A stretch of DNA of 21,511 nucleotides from a virus: positions 1 through 21,511 of the IMG/VR virus record IMGVR_UViG_3300025426_000133, one strand, 5' to 3'. Every line of letters begins with the position of its first letter. Positions within the stretch are counted from its first letter, which is position 1. Shown piece after piece: positions 12,002-19,397 of the stretch. Under the pieces are notes generated by a model. The model was not told the DNA's origin. It was given only the letters and a program-made list of their open reading frames with translations, and ran no database searches. The translations under genes were made by a program, and so were the position numbers.

Positions 12002-12228
12002 CTGCATCCCCATCTTTTTCTTGCTGCTTTACCTCTTTCACCAGTCCAACCTTTAGAACGAGCACAAAATGAACGATGTCTTGCTCCTGATTTTTGTGGT
12101 GCTTTTAGGTTTGATCCTGTCGCTCTGTTGTATTTGGATCGTCCTTTTGCTGTCAAACCTCCCCCTTTGGATGCTGGGAGTTTTTCTCCTCGTCCTACTG
12201 ATAGTGACGGATTCTTGCTATTAGCCAT
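11998..12228 (-). CDS. DUF6321-like small Lys/Gly-rich protein
   Basis: This 76-residue basic protein contains LPASKGGGLTAKGRSKYNRA followed by TGSNLKAPQ, then SGARHRSFCARSKGW and a C-terminal RKRWGCR. This is the signature of the small DUF6321-type family found in many aquatic phages and some giant viruses. It has Cys near residues 54 and 75, which might bind a metal or form a redox pair. The function is not known. It starts inside the 3' end of the endolysin gene (overlap 12221-12228) and ends overlapping the next gene as ATGA. It is probably expressed with the lysis genes. Confidence 0.8.
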   Translation of the reverse strand: MANSKNPSLSVGRGEKLPASKGGGLTAKGRSKYNRATGSNLKAPQKSGARHRSFCARSKGWTGERGKAARKRWGCR

Positions 12229-12652
12229 ACAGTCTTGTCCCCGCTTTATCTATGATTAACTTTTGTAGTCTAGGTTTGTCATTAGGACTATTAGGAACAG
12301 ATATATGAGTCCAACGATCAAACTCACGAATAATTTGGTCATACTGCAACTCGCTCGCAATAATGGTTTTGACCACTTCATCTGGGGTCATACCAGGCAC
12401 TCTCAGGTCAGCTGCACAACCCAACCGATGCTGAGACGTGTTTTTGCTACCCACGGCAGCATTCACGGCCTCACTCCTGTAGGCACTGTTGACCATGATA
12501 GGCTTGCCTCCTAGCGTGGTTTTAACCTGTTCTAGGAACACTGCCAGGCGCATAAGATTGGCTTTCTCATATTCGCTGGGAGTGTTATCTAGTTCCCGAT
12601 GGTCTGTGACCGTGAGTTCTTCTAGGGTAAAGTGTTCAGTAAGTAGTGTCAT
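12221..12652 (-). CDS. Peptidase M15 endolysin (D-Ala-D-Ala-type carboxypeptidase)
   Basis: This 143-residue zinc peptidase cleaves peptide cross-links of the cell wall to release progeny. The M15A motifs are clear: SAYRSEAVNAAVGS (56-69), SQHRLGCAADLRV with His75 and Asp82, and RWTHISV with His116 as the third zinc ligand. An EFTLEEL-like N-terminal HFTLEELTVTD motif is typical of the family. There is no signal peptide, so export must depend on the holin. It overlaps the holin gene stop (12649-12652) as ATGA, forming the lysis cassette. Confidence 0.92.
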   Translation of the reverse strand: MTLLTEHFTLEELTVTDHRELDNTPSEYEKANLMRLAVFLEQVKTTLGGKPIMVNSAYRSEAVNAAVGSKNTSQHRLGCAADLRVPGMTPDEVVKTIIASELQYDQIIREFDRWTHISVPNSPNDKPRLQKLIIDKAGTRLYG

Positions 12653-13143
12653 TTTGTGGGCGTGCTCTGGTGAAGAAGTTGATCCTTGTTCTGGCTAGAT
12701 GCAGAACTTCCAAAATAGAACCCAATAATGCCAGTCCAGGCAGTCCCTAAAGAACCCAGCATAATGTCGATCTGTGGGGCGTGTTGTATCTGACCGTACA
12801 TCAACCCAAACAGAATGCCAAAAAACCCGCCTGTGACCCCTACAGCAAGCACAGGGGGTATCCATGAACGGGTGGTGGTCTGCATCTCTCTGGCAGACTT
12901 TCTGTCTTCTACCGCCAGCTGCTCAAAGTCCAAGCTCATCTCCTGAGCTTTTGCTTTCAATGCCAACTCAGCAGACTGAATGCTTGCGATCTGGTCAGCA
13001 GTCAGTTTGCCAGAATTGATCGTGTCTTGTACCGCATTAGGGTCAATACCTAGAGACTTGGAAACGGCCTCTACTGCCATGCCAGCAAGTGGACCGCCCA
13101 GGCATGAGGCAATTGTCGGTGCTAGTGTTTTAAGCCAATCCAT
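12649..13143 (-). CDS. Holin with two or three membrane segments
   Basis: This is a 164-residue protein. The N-terminal Leu/Ala/Gly-rich helix (residues 4-30) is amphipathic, and the linker is charged (55-92, LKAKAQEMSLDFEQLAVEDR). Two hydrophobic helices follow, WIPPVLAVGVTGGFFGILFG (94-113) and SLGTAWTGIIGFYFGSSASS (131-150). The ending GFYFGSS...K is a known holin signature (3-TM type family). It forms the inner-membrane lesion that releases the endolysin and fixes lysis time. It lies directly upstream of the endolysin and overlaps the start of the -1 frame extension of the preceding gene. The holin call rests on topology, motif and position. Confidence 0.8.
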   Translation of the reverse strand: MDWLKTLAPTIASCLGGPLAGMAVEAVSKSLGIDPNAVQDTINSGKLTADQIASIQSAELALKAKAQEMSLDFEQLAVEDRKSAREMQTTTRSWIPPVLAVGVTGGFFGILFGLMYGQIQHAPQIDIMLGSLGTAWTGIIGFYFGSSASSQNKDQLLHQSTPTK

Positions 13144-13305
13144 TCTTATGCTCCTTACTCTTTTGGTAATCTAAGTGAATCCCGTACATCAATAGTGCAA
13201 AGGCCGTTAGGAGGACAAAGCAGCCAGCCAATAACGCTGCACGAACTTGCCATTTGTCAATGAACTGCCGTCTCTTGAGAGCAGCCAGCTCCACGGCTTT
13301 TTTTG
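13130..13305 (-). other. Candidate programmed -1 frameshift site and its transmembrane extension
   Basis: At 13303-13297 the minus strand reads A AAA AAG in the frame of the upstream gene, the dnaX-type slippery heptamer, preceded by CA. A -1 shift after Lys131 leads into AVELAALKRRQFIDKWQVRA, then a hydrophobic LLAGCFVLLTAFALLMYGI segment, then HLDYQKSKEHKNGLA and a TAA at 13132-13130 that lies inside the holin start. A 3' hairpin GGAGC-TGGCT-GCTCT begins about five bases downstream, and GCCGT/ACGGC encloses it. The shifted frame fills the only sizeable gap (63 bases) in this operon. A lost or gained A in the homopolymer (mutation or sequencing error) is the main alternative. Confidence 0.65.
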
Positions 13306-13689
13306 TTCACGCTCGACTTTTTCTCGCTCTTTTCGTACAACTTCCCGCATCTCTACAAACTTGCTCCAGAGTCCTGGCATTCCTATTTGATAGATGATCA
13401 TCTCTCTAAGGTCAGTCTCCATCTGCTCCAGCTGCTGCTGCCTCAAGATGCGGTTCATGGCCTCCTCGTTGATAGAGATATTCTTGGGTAAAGGGTTCTT
13501 TTTTGCCTCTTTCTCAGCCTCTTTATATGATTCCTGATGGGTAAAGAATGCCCCCAAATGACTACCAACGTCCTGGACAATATCGCTTACGTCTTTACCG
13601 TCCTTCTTAAAGTCTTGGTAAAGGTCAATACACTCTCGAATACCCGCATGGGCAGCTTTGCACGCTGCGAATATTGTGATTGGGTCCAA
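13207..13689 (-). CDS. Coiled-coil protein of the lysis cassette, zero-frame product
   Basis: This is the 160-residue zero-frame product. The N-terminal MDPITIFAACKAAHAGIREC followed by IDLYQDFKKDGKDVSDIVQDVG is a recognisable opening in many phage genomes. Residues 75-130 are strongly charged and heptad-like (RQQQLEQMETDLREM then EMREVVRKEREKVEREQKK). The last 29 residues of this frame (from PWSW) look non-native. The -1 frame after Lys131 gives a 186-residue tail-anchored membrane protein instead, which is the expected full form. The start is TTG at 13689, justified by GGAGAGGGG upstream and conserved MDPITIFAAC; the previous stop TGA touches it. The exact role (spanin-like or holin-associated) is unknown. 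Confidence 0.75.
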   Translation of the reverse strand: MDPITIFAACKAAHAGIRECIDLYQDFKKDGKDVSDIVQDVGSHLGAFFTHQESYKEAEKEAKKNPLPKNISINEEAMNRILRQQQLEQMETDLREMIIYQIGMPGLWSKFVEMREVVRKEREKVEREQKKPWSWLLSRDGSSLTNGKFVQRYWLAALSS

Positions 13690-14040
13690 TCAGAACCCCT
13701 CTCCAGGTGTGATGTAGCAAGTGGCATTGGCAGCATCTCCAATGATTTTTGCGTACACATTAGCACCAGGTCCCACCTGTATGTTTGTGAATACCTTGTA
13801 CGAATAAGGTGGTAGCGCTATGACTGGACACGGACCAGCGTCTGGTAACGCAATGTTAAAATTACTGGTGGCGTTAATCTGTACATACACCGCAGAGTTT
13901 GTATCAGCATTGGCTAGATAATATTGTTGGCAAGGACTGTTAGATTGAATAGTAAACACATTGGATTGCGTGTTTGCAGCACCATTAGCAATCATCCTAA
14001 CAGTATTGCCCATCTGTTGGAATGGAATGTTATTAGCCAT
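13690..14040 (-). CDS. Small beta-structured protein, possible virion decoration protein
   Basis: This is a 116-residue protein from ATG at 14040. The frame is open further upstream, but ATG at 14040 follows the stop of the preceding gene (TGAAATG) and a GGAAAGG stretch, and MANNIPFQQMGNTVRM matches the way these proteins begin. It is rich in Asn, Thr, Ala and Val (IANGAANTQSNVFTIQSNSP; QINATSNFNIALPD), with strand-like segments throughout and Gly near the end. Proteins of this build in phages tend to be surface or tail decoration domains. No catalytic motif or membrane segment is seen. The role is inferred from composition and its place among late genes. Confidence 0.65.
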   Translation of the reverse strand: MANNIPFQQMGNTVRMIANGAANTQSNVFTIQSNSPCQQYYLANADTNSAVYVQINATSNFNIALPDAGPCPVIALPPYSYKVFTNIQVGPGANVYAKIIGDAANATCYITPGEGF

Positions 14041-14041
14041 T

Positions 14042-14323
14042 TCAGTAAACCTTTCCACCACCACCAGAGGTAGGTGACTTCTTGGTGTTGTAACTAGGCG
14101 TGCCAGAGAAGTCAATCACTGACCTAAACCCGCCCATAGGCAATGTGCCAGGTGTCCATCTTTCCATGCCAGCAGACCCGTCACGGGGTAACTGGGGACG
14201 CACAGACTTGGCAATCTGTTGGTTTACCTCATGGGGTCTCTGGTGCTTAGAGTTAGCCATGTTGCTGTTTTCATAATCAGCCTTGGGACTCATAGGGTTC
14301 TTGTTGCGGTTGCTGCTTGGCAT
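14042..14323 (-). CDS. Hypothetical low-complexity protein
   Basis: This is a 93-residue protein with a Ser/Asn/Lys-rich N terminus (MPSSNRNKNPMSPKADYENS), a middle region PHEVNQQIAKSVRPQLPRDG and a C-terminal TLPMGGFRSVIDFSGTPSYN followed by a Gly-rich end. It looks largely disordered. The start at 14323 is supported by a perfect AAGGAGG six bases upstream, despite a 47-base overlap with the membrane-protein gene; an internal ATG at 14293 has no such site. Function unknown. It is co-transcribed with the small late genes around it. Confidence 0.6.
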   Translation of the reverse strand: MPSSNRNKNPMSPKADYENSNMANSKHQRPHEVNQQIAKSVRPQLPRDGSAGMERWTPGTLPMGGFRSVIDFSGTPSYNTKKSPTSGGGGKVY

Positions 14324-14513
14324 GACTAACCTCCTTGTTCTTTACAACTAAATAACTGAATAACACAAATATAGCAAGTGTTGCTACCCTTGTCCAATCA
14401 CCCGCCCACAACGTGTAGGACGTTAATCCACACGACATGATGAGTGCCAGAATCGTGATTAGACGATCTGAGATAACCTTCAACGCCAACGTGATCAATG
14501 AGACTTTATCCAT
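14277..14513 (-). CDS. Small membrane protein with two TM helices
   Basis: This 78-residue protein carries two hydrophobic helices, VISDRLITILALIMSCGL (about 13-30) and VATLAIFVLFSYLVV (about 43-57), joined by a short WAGDWTR turn and followed by a hydrophilic Gln-rich tail. The VISDRLITILAL start of the first helix recurs in small membrane proteins of this phage type. A second holin, an antiholin or a membrane anchor for late functions would fit; none is proved. It lies eight small genes upstream of the endolysin. Its 3' end overlaps the next gene by 47 bases. Confidence 0.65.
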   Translation of the reverse strand: MDKVSLITLALKVISDRLITILALIMSCGLTSYTLWAGDWTRVATLAIFVLFSYLVVKNKEVSHAKQQPQQEPYESQG

Positions 14514-14535
14514 AGAACCCCCTTAAAAAGCCCTA

Positions 14536-14751
14536 TTATGCCTCGTTTTCCTCGTCTTCTAATCCCATAAACCCACTACCCCACTCGTCATCTTGCATCT
14601 TCATCTTGATGGCCTCCAGCTTGAGAGCACGGTCTATCACCTTGGTTTTGTCGGTAATCGTGGCAGTTGGGTCAACCATGACCGCTTTTAGCATTTCAGA
14701 GATGGCTGTCTCTAGTGCTGGGTTTATACCCTTTTCTTTCTTCTTGCTCAT
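14536..14751 (-). CDS. Hypothetical acidic small protein
   Basis: This 71-residue protein begins [20 protein letters not shown], continues with a helical [21 protein letters not shown] and KLEAIKMKM stretch, and ends in an acidic [18 protein letters not shown]. It is helical and soluble. Small proteins with this helical [17 protein letters not shown] pattern occur near late genes of other phages; the role is unknown. Its ATG overlaps the TGA of the 50-residue gene upstream. Confidence 0.65.
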   Translation of the reverse strand: MSKKKEKGINPALETAISEMLKAVMVDPTATITDKTKVIDRALKLEAIKMKMQDDEWGSGFMGLEDEENEA

Positions 14752-14900
14752 CTCTTAGCCTTGCGCTTTCCTTTTTTGGACTTTCTAGCCGATGACAAAG
14801 CGATAGCAATAATTTGCTTGCGTGGACGGCCTCCCTCTTTTGTGAGTTTGCTAATGTTATTTGATATTGTTTCACGGCTAGTACCTTTTTTGAGTGGCAT
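14748..14900 (-). CDS. Small basic protein (50 residues)
   Basis: The frame encodes 50 residues starting [20 protein letters not shown], with the core [20 protein letters not shown] and a Lys/Arg-rich end. The pattern SRETIS.NI..L..EGGRP.KQAIAIAL is widespread in phage and prophage small genes of unknown function. It is highly basic and could bind nucleic acid. TAGGAG lies about seven bases upstream of the ATG. It overlaps the next gene as ATGA and sits directly after the large ejection-type protein. Confidence 0.78.
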   Translation of the reverse strand: MPLKKGTSRETISNNISKLTKEGGRPRKQIIAIALSSARKSKKGKRKAKR

Positions 14901-14909
14901 GGTCTACTC

Positions 14910-16829
14910 CTATCGGTTTTGTTCAGTTGCGCCAGGAATGGCATACGGGACAGTTAAACCTTTTGTGATGGCCTCACGTTGTCTCTCACCACGAGCAGCT
15001 GCCAAACGTGCAGCCTTAACCTGGTCAGCAAACGTCTTACCAGTCACGCCTGGGGTCAACAAAGTCTTTTGCAAGGAGCTGGCAACTGGCGGGGTCATGC
15101 CCGTGGTCTTGCCATAAACACCTGGGGCTAACTGTAGTGCAGCGCCACCAAAATCACCCCTAATCAATTTAGACAACGCACCTGATTCAGCCTCGCCACC
15201 AAACTCACCGATGTCCACCCCTAGTCCAGCGGTCTTAGAACCCGCTGTAGGCAACATATATCCTCTGGTGCGAGACATGGCCTGTTCTGTCTCCATCCTG
15301 TTTGCAAACACGTCATAGGCTGCTTTAGAAGGGAATATGGGGCGTAATAGTTCTCTGGCCTTGGGTGTGGAGAAAATAGCCGTGGCCTTGTCCAACATAT
15401 CCCGCTTACCCGCCAACGCCTCCTTGACCGCCTGTGCAGCACCCAACTGGAAGTATTGTTTGTCAGTAGGTGACAACTTAGAAATTTCGTAGGCAATGTT
15501 GCTGGGGTCTGCGGAGAAAACTCTTCTTCCCTTATCTAACATTCTGTCAGCCCGTGTAGGACCAGCCCACAATTCTCGTGCTTTCTTATAATCAGGATTA
15601 ACCTTATCCAAATAATCCAAATAATCTTTTTTTAAATCTAATAAAAGTGCGCCTTTAGGAGTAAATTTTCCTGACAATTTGTCCTGTTGCTTATCTATAA
15701 CTTGATCTAAACCCTTTTTCAGAAGGTCATAGATTCTGAAATCATTTGATTCTGGTTTCATTTGTAGGTAAGTTACCTTACCCGCTTTGTCTCTAACAGG
15801 TATTTCTACCAATTCATTTATTGTTGGTGGCAGTTTGGGAATAGGTAATCTTTCAATTTTTAATGCCTCTCTACCTTCAGCCAATACATTATTAGGCATT
15901 GCTTTTATAAGAATTGCCAACTCTTCTGTATTTGGAATCTTTACTTTGTTTGCAGCATCATAGAAAGGTGCAGATGCTTGTTTCCTAACCGTGTCCAAAT
16001 CCCGCTTTAACTTGGCAACATCTACCCCTTTTTTGCCAATCATGGTCTGTTCAACGTCTTTAGAGATTCTGTTGAACTGGTCTAGTTGTCGTTGGTTTAG
16101 GAACTTGGTAGCCTCTTGTCTGGCCTCACCAGGCACGTTGGTAGCCACCCGCATCAAACCTCTGAGGTTTTCCCCAGCAACGTCTGCTAGTGTGACATCT
16201 GCACCTTTGGCTGCACTTTTCATCTTGGCAGCCAACTCTTCTGGCGTGGTCTTGTCGGCCTCTAGTGCGTCTGCAATCTTTTTGGCAGCAATCTTGTCTG
16301 GGTTGCCAAACAAGTTGCGAAAAGCTGGAGCAGCCGTGTCCACTGCAATGCGTCCAACTCCACCTAAAACACCGCCCACTACACCGCCTTTTGCCATCTC
16401 TGAGGGTATGTCTTCTGTTTTCTCAGCCCCACCCGCACCAGCTTTCATGCCAGTTTCTACACCCGTGATTGTGCTTTTTAGAAAGCCTGGCAGTCTGGCT
16501 GCAAAGTCAGGTGCATACTTTTTGAGTGCAGTTAGGGCTAGATTACCGCCTACCTCAAGCGCAGCGGGGACTTCTGCCATGCCCATAGTTGCCACAGCTG
16601 GCAACATTGCACCACCTAATTGAGCAGCTGTAGCACCACCTGGTGACGTGGACTCAAACTGGCGTAACTCTTCTCGCTCGGCCTTGACCGCCTCTGGGTA
16701 ACTGGGTTGCCCAGGAATCATTGACCTAAGACCCGCTAGAGCCTCTTCTCCAAATCCTAGAGTAGCACCTTGTAGTGCCTCTTTTAGGACAGGACCGCCT
16801 GGTATTGGTTTGACTTCTTTATTGTCCAC
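14910..16829 (-). CDS. Large helical structural protein, ejection/internal-virion type
   Basis: This is a 639-residue protein. The N-terminal ATLGFGEEALAGLRS (23-37), YPEAVKAEREELRQFESTSP and a Gly/Ala-rich GGAMLPAVATMG segment follow a layout seen in large virion proteins injected with the DNA. A middle domain, with a YDLLKKGLDQVIDKQQDKLS stretch near 370-390 and a YKKARELWAGPTRADRMLDK stretch near 418-438, is shared with such proteins. It is predicted mainly helical with an apolar N-terminal third that could insert in membranes. The start is GTG at 16829, seven bases after AAGG, and it overlaps the previous gene by 11 bases. A stretch near 15590-15970 is more AT-rich than its flanks. Function is inferred. 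Confidence 0.7.
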   Translation of the reverse strand: MDNKEVKPIPGGPVLKEALQGATLGFGEEALAGLRSMIPGQPSYPEAVKAEREELRQFESTSPGGATAAQLGGAMLPAVATMGMAEVPAALEVGGNLALTALKKYAPDFAARLPGFLKSTITGVETGMKAGAGGAEKTEDIPSEMAKGGVVGGVLGGVGRIAVDTAAPAFRNLFGNPDKIAAKKIADALEADKTTPEELAAKMKSAAKGADVTLADVAGENLRGLMRVATNVPGEARQEATKFLNQRQLDQFNRISKDVEQTMIGKKGVDVAKLKRDLDTVRKQASAPFYDAANKVKIPNTEELAILIKAMPNNVLAEGREALKIERLPIPKLPPTINELVEIPVRDKAGKVTYLQMKPESNDFRIYDLLKKGLDQVIDKQQDKLSGKFTPKGALLLDLKKDYLDYLDKVNPDYKKARELWAGPTRADRMLDKGRRVFSADPSNIAYEISKLSPTDKQYFQLGAAQAVKEALAGKRDMLDKATAIFSTPKARELLRPIFPSKAAYDVFANRMETEQAMSRTRGYMLPTAGSKTAGLGVDIGEFGGEAESGALSKLIRGDFGGAALQLAPGVYGKTTGMTPPVASSLQKTLLTPGVTGKTFADQVKAARLAAARGERQREAITKGLTVPYAIPGATEQNR

Positions 16830-18342
16830 TTGCTGCCCTTCTTATTTCGTTTTGGAAATATTGTGTAAATGGCATTCTGTTAGGGTTCAATACTAAGTCC
16901 TTTTCTGTTGAACCAGGTGCAAATAATGGATTGTTGTTCAAGTATCTATTCCAACTTTCTTCTGCACCCATCAATGTTTTGTTAGCAGAAAAATACCGCT
17001 CTAGGTATTCATTGTGGTCAACAGCACGTTTACCAACTTCTTTTGTGACGTTGATAATTTGTTGATTAGTCGCAGTAGGGTTAGATAAACTGATGCTAGA
17101 CTTTTCAAACATCTTGCGTTCTGTGTCAGACAATGCACCCTCACCCTTGACATAGGCGTTTCTAGCCTGATTCTTGGCAATAGAGTCAAACCGTGCAGCG
17201 TCACTACTAAATGCAGTTTGCAACTCACCACCATACGGGATTCTGGCTAACCCACCTGTGGATATCCTTTTTAGAATGTCCTCGGCCTCGGTCATATCAT
17301 TGATGGTGTTTCTAGCCTTGTTTGTGGCAGTCGCATTTGTAGCAAATTCTGTCTCTGCTTTAGCCAATTCTTTTAAATATGTTTGGCTTTTTAGTTTGTC
17401 AGTCAAACCTCTGTAAGGATTTTGTAAAGCAAGCGGAACGCCTAATTGATACACGCCATTGATATCAGGAGTACCTAGCTCTGATTCTTCTCCTCGTGAC
17501 TTGGACTGTTTAGCCTCTGCTGCAATCTGGGCCAGCTGTACTCTAAGTTCTCGATCACGTTTCTTGTCTTCTTCTCTAGAAATGCGTGCTCTCTCTTTTT
17601 CGTCTAAATTAGCCTGTGCAATACGTTGTTTGTCCCGCATTTCTACCAGAGATTTAACCTTGTCATAGGCGTATGCTGGGCCGTACTTCTCCATTGCGTC
17701 TTTGATAAACGTGGCATTGTTCTGTGCAACTGTATCCCGCAAGGCAGCCATTCCAGCGTCTCTATTTGTTGAATAGAGCTGTAGATCGTCTTGCATCTTC
17801 TTGTAGAGAGAATCTATTGTCTTGTCCAGAGTCTTGATATTTTCGTCAAAAATGTCTTTTTCTTTCTTGTAAACGTCTGCACGGCCTTTCTGATGGCCTT
17901 CTAGCATCCCGTTCATAGCAGACATGGCAGCCTGGGCGTTGCCCTTGGACTTGCCACCAATCATAAATCCTAGAAGATTAGTGATAGTAAAGAGAGTCCC
18001 TAAGTCTTGCACAGTTTCTTGTGTAGGGACAAACTTCATGTCTGCCCGTTCTTGTGTCTTCTGTCCTACTAGCGCACGGGTGGGGTCTTCTGCCATGCTC
18101 TTGGCATAGGTTTCAGCAACACCTTTCTCGCCCGCAGCCATCTCAGCAGAAGTCTTGGCCTGTTGTTCTGTCTGTGCCTTCTCCAACTCACCCTTGGCAG
18201 TGGCAGACTCCACCAACTGTTCGTCTAGACTTTTAGTTGGACTTGCAAGTGATCTTGTTGATTCTGCTTTTTTGGGTGCTAAATCCTGTGCGCCAAACGC
18301 CCCAAATGTGCCTGATCCTAGTTGTCCTAATACTGTTGCCAT
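16819..18342 (-). CDS. Long helical structural protein (internal virion candidate)
   Basis: This 507-residue protein from ATG at 18342 (GGAG seven bases upstream) opens MATVLGQLGSGTFGAFGAQD. A coiled-coil region follows (residues 38-90, with repeated EKAQTEQQAKTSAEM-type heptads), then a short hydrophobic TLFTITNLLGFMIGG (about 117-131) and a long helical stretch with repeated Lys/Asp/Glu (YKKEKDIFDENIKTLDKTID onward). No catalytic residues are seen. An upstream in-frame start at 18390 would overlap the previous gene and lacks a ribosome site. Position between two other large late proteins suggests an ejection or tail-core protein; this is inference. Confidence 0.68.
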   Translation of the reverse strand: MATVLGQLGSGTFGAFGAQDLAPKKAESTRSLASPTKSLDEQLVESATAKGELEKAQTEQQAKTSAEMAAGEKGVAETYAKSMAEDPTRALVGQKTQERADMKFVPTQETVQDLGTLFTITNLLGFMIGGKSKGNAQAAMSAMNGMLEGHQKGRADVYKKEKDIFDENIKTLDKTIDSLYKKMQDDLQLYSTNRDAGMAALRDTVAQNNATFIKDAMEKYGPAYAYDKVKSLVEMRDKQRIAQANLDEKERARISREEDKKRDRELRVQLAQIAAEAKQSKSRGEESELGTPDINGVYQLGVPLALQNPYRGLTDKLKSQTYLKELAKAETEFATNATATNKARNTINDMTEAEDILKRISTGGLARIPYGGELQTAFSSDAARFDSIAKNQARNAYVKGEGALSDTERKMFEKSSISLSNPTATNQQIINVTKEVGKRAVDHNEYLERYFSANKTLMGAEESWNRYLNNNPLFAPGSTEKDLVLNPNRMPFTQYFQNEIRRAASGQ

Positions 18343-18343
18343 A

Positions 18344-19396
18344 TTAACTCCTTGGTGCAGTTGGTGTGGGTTCTCCAGGAGCGCCACCAACTAGTGTTCT
18401 AGCAACATTCATTGCGTAGCTTGAGGTCAGGTTGTTGACATATTGGTCAGCCTGTACACCAGCTTGAATAGCACCTTGAGCAATCTTGTCACCCACAGAC
18501 TGCAACTGTAGACCCAAATTGAGCTGACTTTGTAGCAATTGTTGCGATAGTGCGTTGATTTGATTTTGCGCTTGTTGTGCCCCTACACCACCTCTAGTAG
18601 CAATATTTTGCGCTGCTTGTGCTTGTTGAGCCTGTAGTATCTGTTGGTTAGCTGGTGTGAGTTCACCCCTTTGTGAGGCTGCCAGCAATGCTTGACCTTG
18701 CTGTTGATAAGGTGCTGCCTGTGCTTTTAAAGCATCTTGTGCAGCTTGACCTTGCGCCTGTGCGGACCTAGCAGCTCTAGCGCCTAAAAGTGTTCCAACT
18801 CCAGCAATTCCTAGACGTGCTAATGTGTCACCAGATAAACCTTTACCAACGGGTTTTTCTGTGTCTGCAAACTGTTGAAATGCCGTTTGTCCAGGTGGCG
18901 GTGTATAACTGCGTTCACTAGGTGGACCTTCTGTTTGCGACAAAGCCAACTCTTGTGGCGATAGTGCAGCTGCTCCACCACCGTATGAAGGAGAGATTTG
19001 AGTAGTTTTGGGTGCAGAAAAAGAAAAATCTGGAACAAAAGTTGGTTCTTGTCCACCAGCTTGTACAGATGATACAGGACTAGGTTGTATGTCATAACTA
19101 GACAATGGAGTTAAAGGTGCGTATTGATCCCCACCATATTCTCTAGAAGTAGCTGCTGAGGCTTCTGTTACTGGCTGTGGTCCTGGTCCTTGTAATGCCA
19201 AATTATCATCTAGCTCAAACGAGGGAATACCCGCCTCTGTAATGCGTCCAGAACCACCTCTTTGCTTGAGAACCTCTGCCTCTTCTGGAGAAATGTAGGC
19301 CAGCATATGCCCTGGAGGAGCTTTCTTCTGGAGTAGACGTGCTATTTGTTTTACGTCTGTACCCATTCTTGTCAGGTTTCTTAGTGCTGTTGCCAT
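18344..19396 (-). CDS. Ala/Gln-rich structural protein
   Basis: This is a 350-residue protein. The N-terminal 60 residues (KQIARLLQKKAPPGHMLAYI, then SPEEAEVLKQRGGSGRITEA) have a defined fold and recur in late operons of aquatic phages. A Pro/Ser/Thr-rich linker (65-170) follows, then an unusual Ala/Gln-rich helical block (about 205-320, with QAQGQAAQDALKAQAAPYQQ and similar runs) able to form long amphipathic helices. No enzymatic motif is visible. The composition resembles small internal head or ejection proteins. It ends one base before the next gene (18342). Confidence 0.65.
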   Translation of the reverse strand: MATALRNLTRMGTDVKQIARLLQKKAPPGHMLAYISPEEAEVLKQRGGSGRITEAGIPSFELDDNLALQGPGPQPVTEASAATSREYGGDQYAPLTPLSSYDIQPSPVSSVQAGGQEPTFVPDFSFSAPKTTQISPSYGGGAAALSPQELALSQTEGPPSERSYTPPPGQTAFQQFADTEKPVGKGLSGDTLARLGIAGVGTLLGARAARSAQAQGQAAQDALKAQAAPYQQQGQALLAASQRGELTPANQQILQAQQAQAAQNIATRGGVGAQQAQNQINALSQQLLQSQLNLGLQLQSVGDKIAQGAIQAGVQADQYVNNLTSSYAMNVARTLVGGAPGEPTPTAPRS

Positions 19397-19397
19397 G

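Noticed and set aside
14901-14944. Minus-strand ORF at 14696-14944 as a gene
   Set aside because: It lies across the 3' end of the ejection-type gene and the conserved 50-residue basic gene in another frame, with no recognisable sequence.
15991-16623. Long plus-strand ORF of 210 codons opposite the ejection-type gene
   Set aside because: It is Ala/Pro/Ser-rich, has no recognisable domain and lies wholly within a convincing minus-strand gene; it mirrors the codon bias of that gene.
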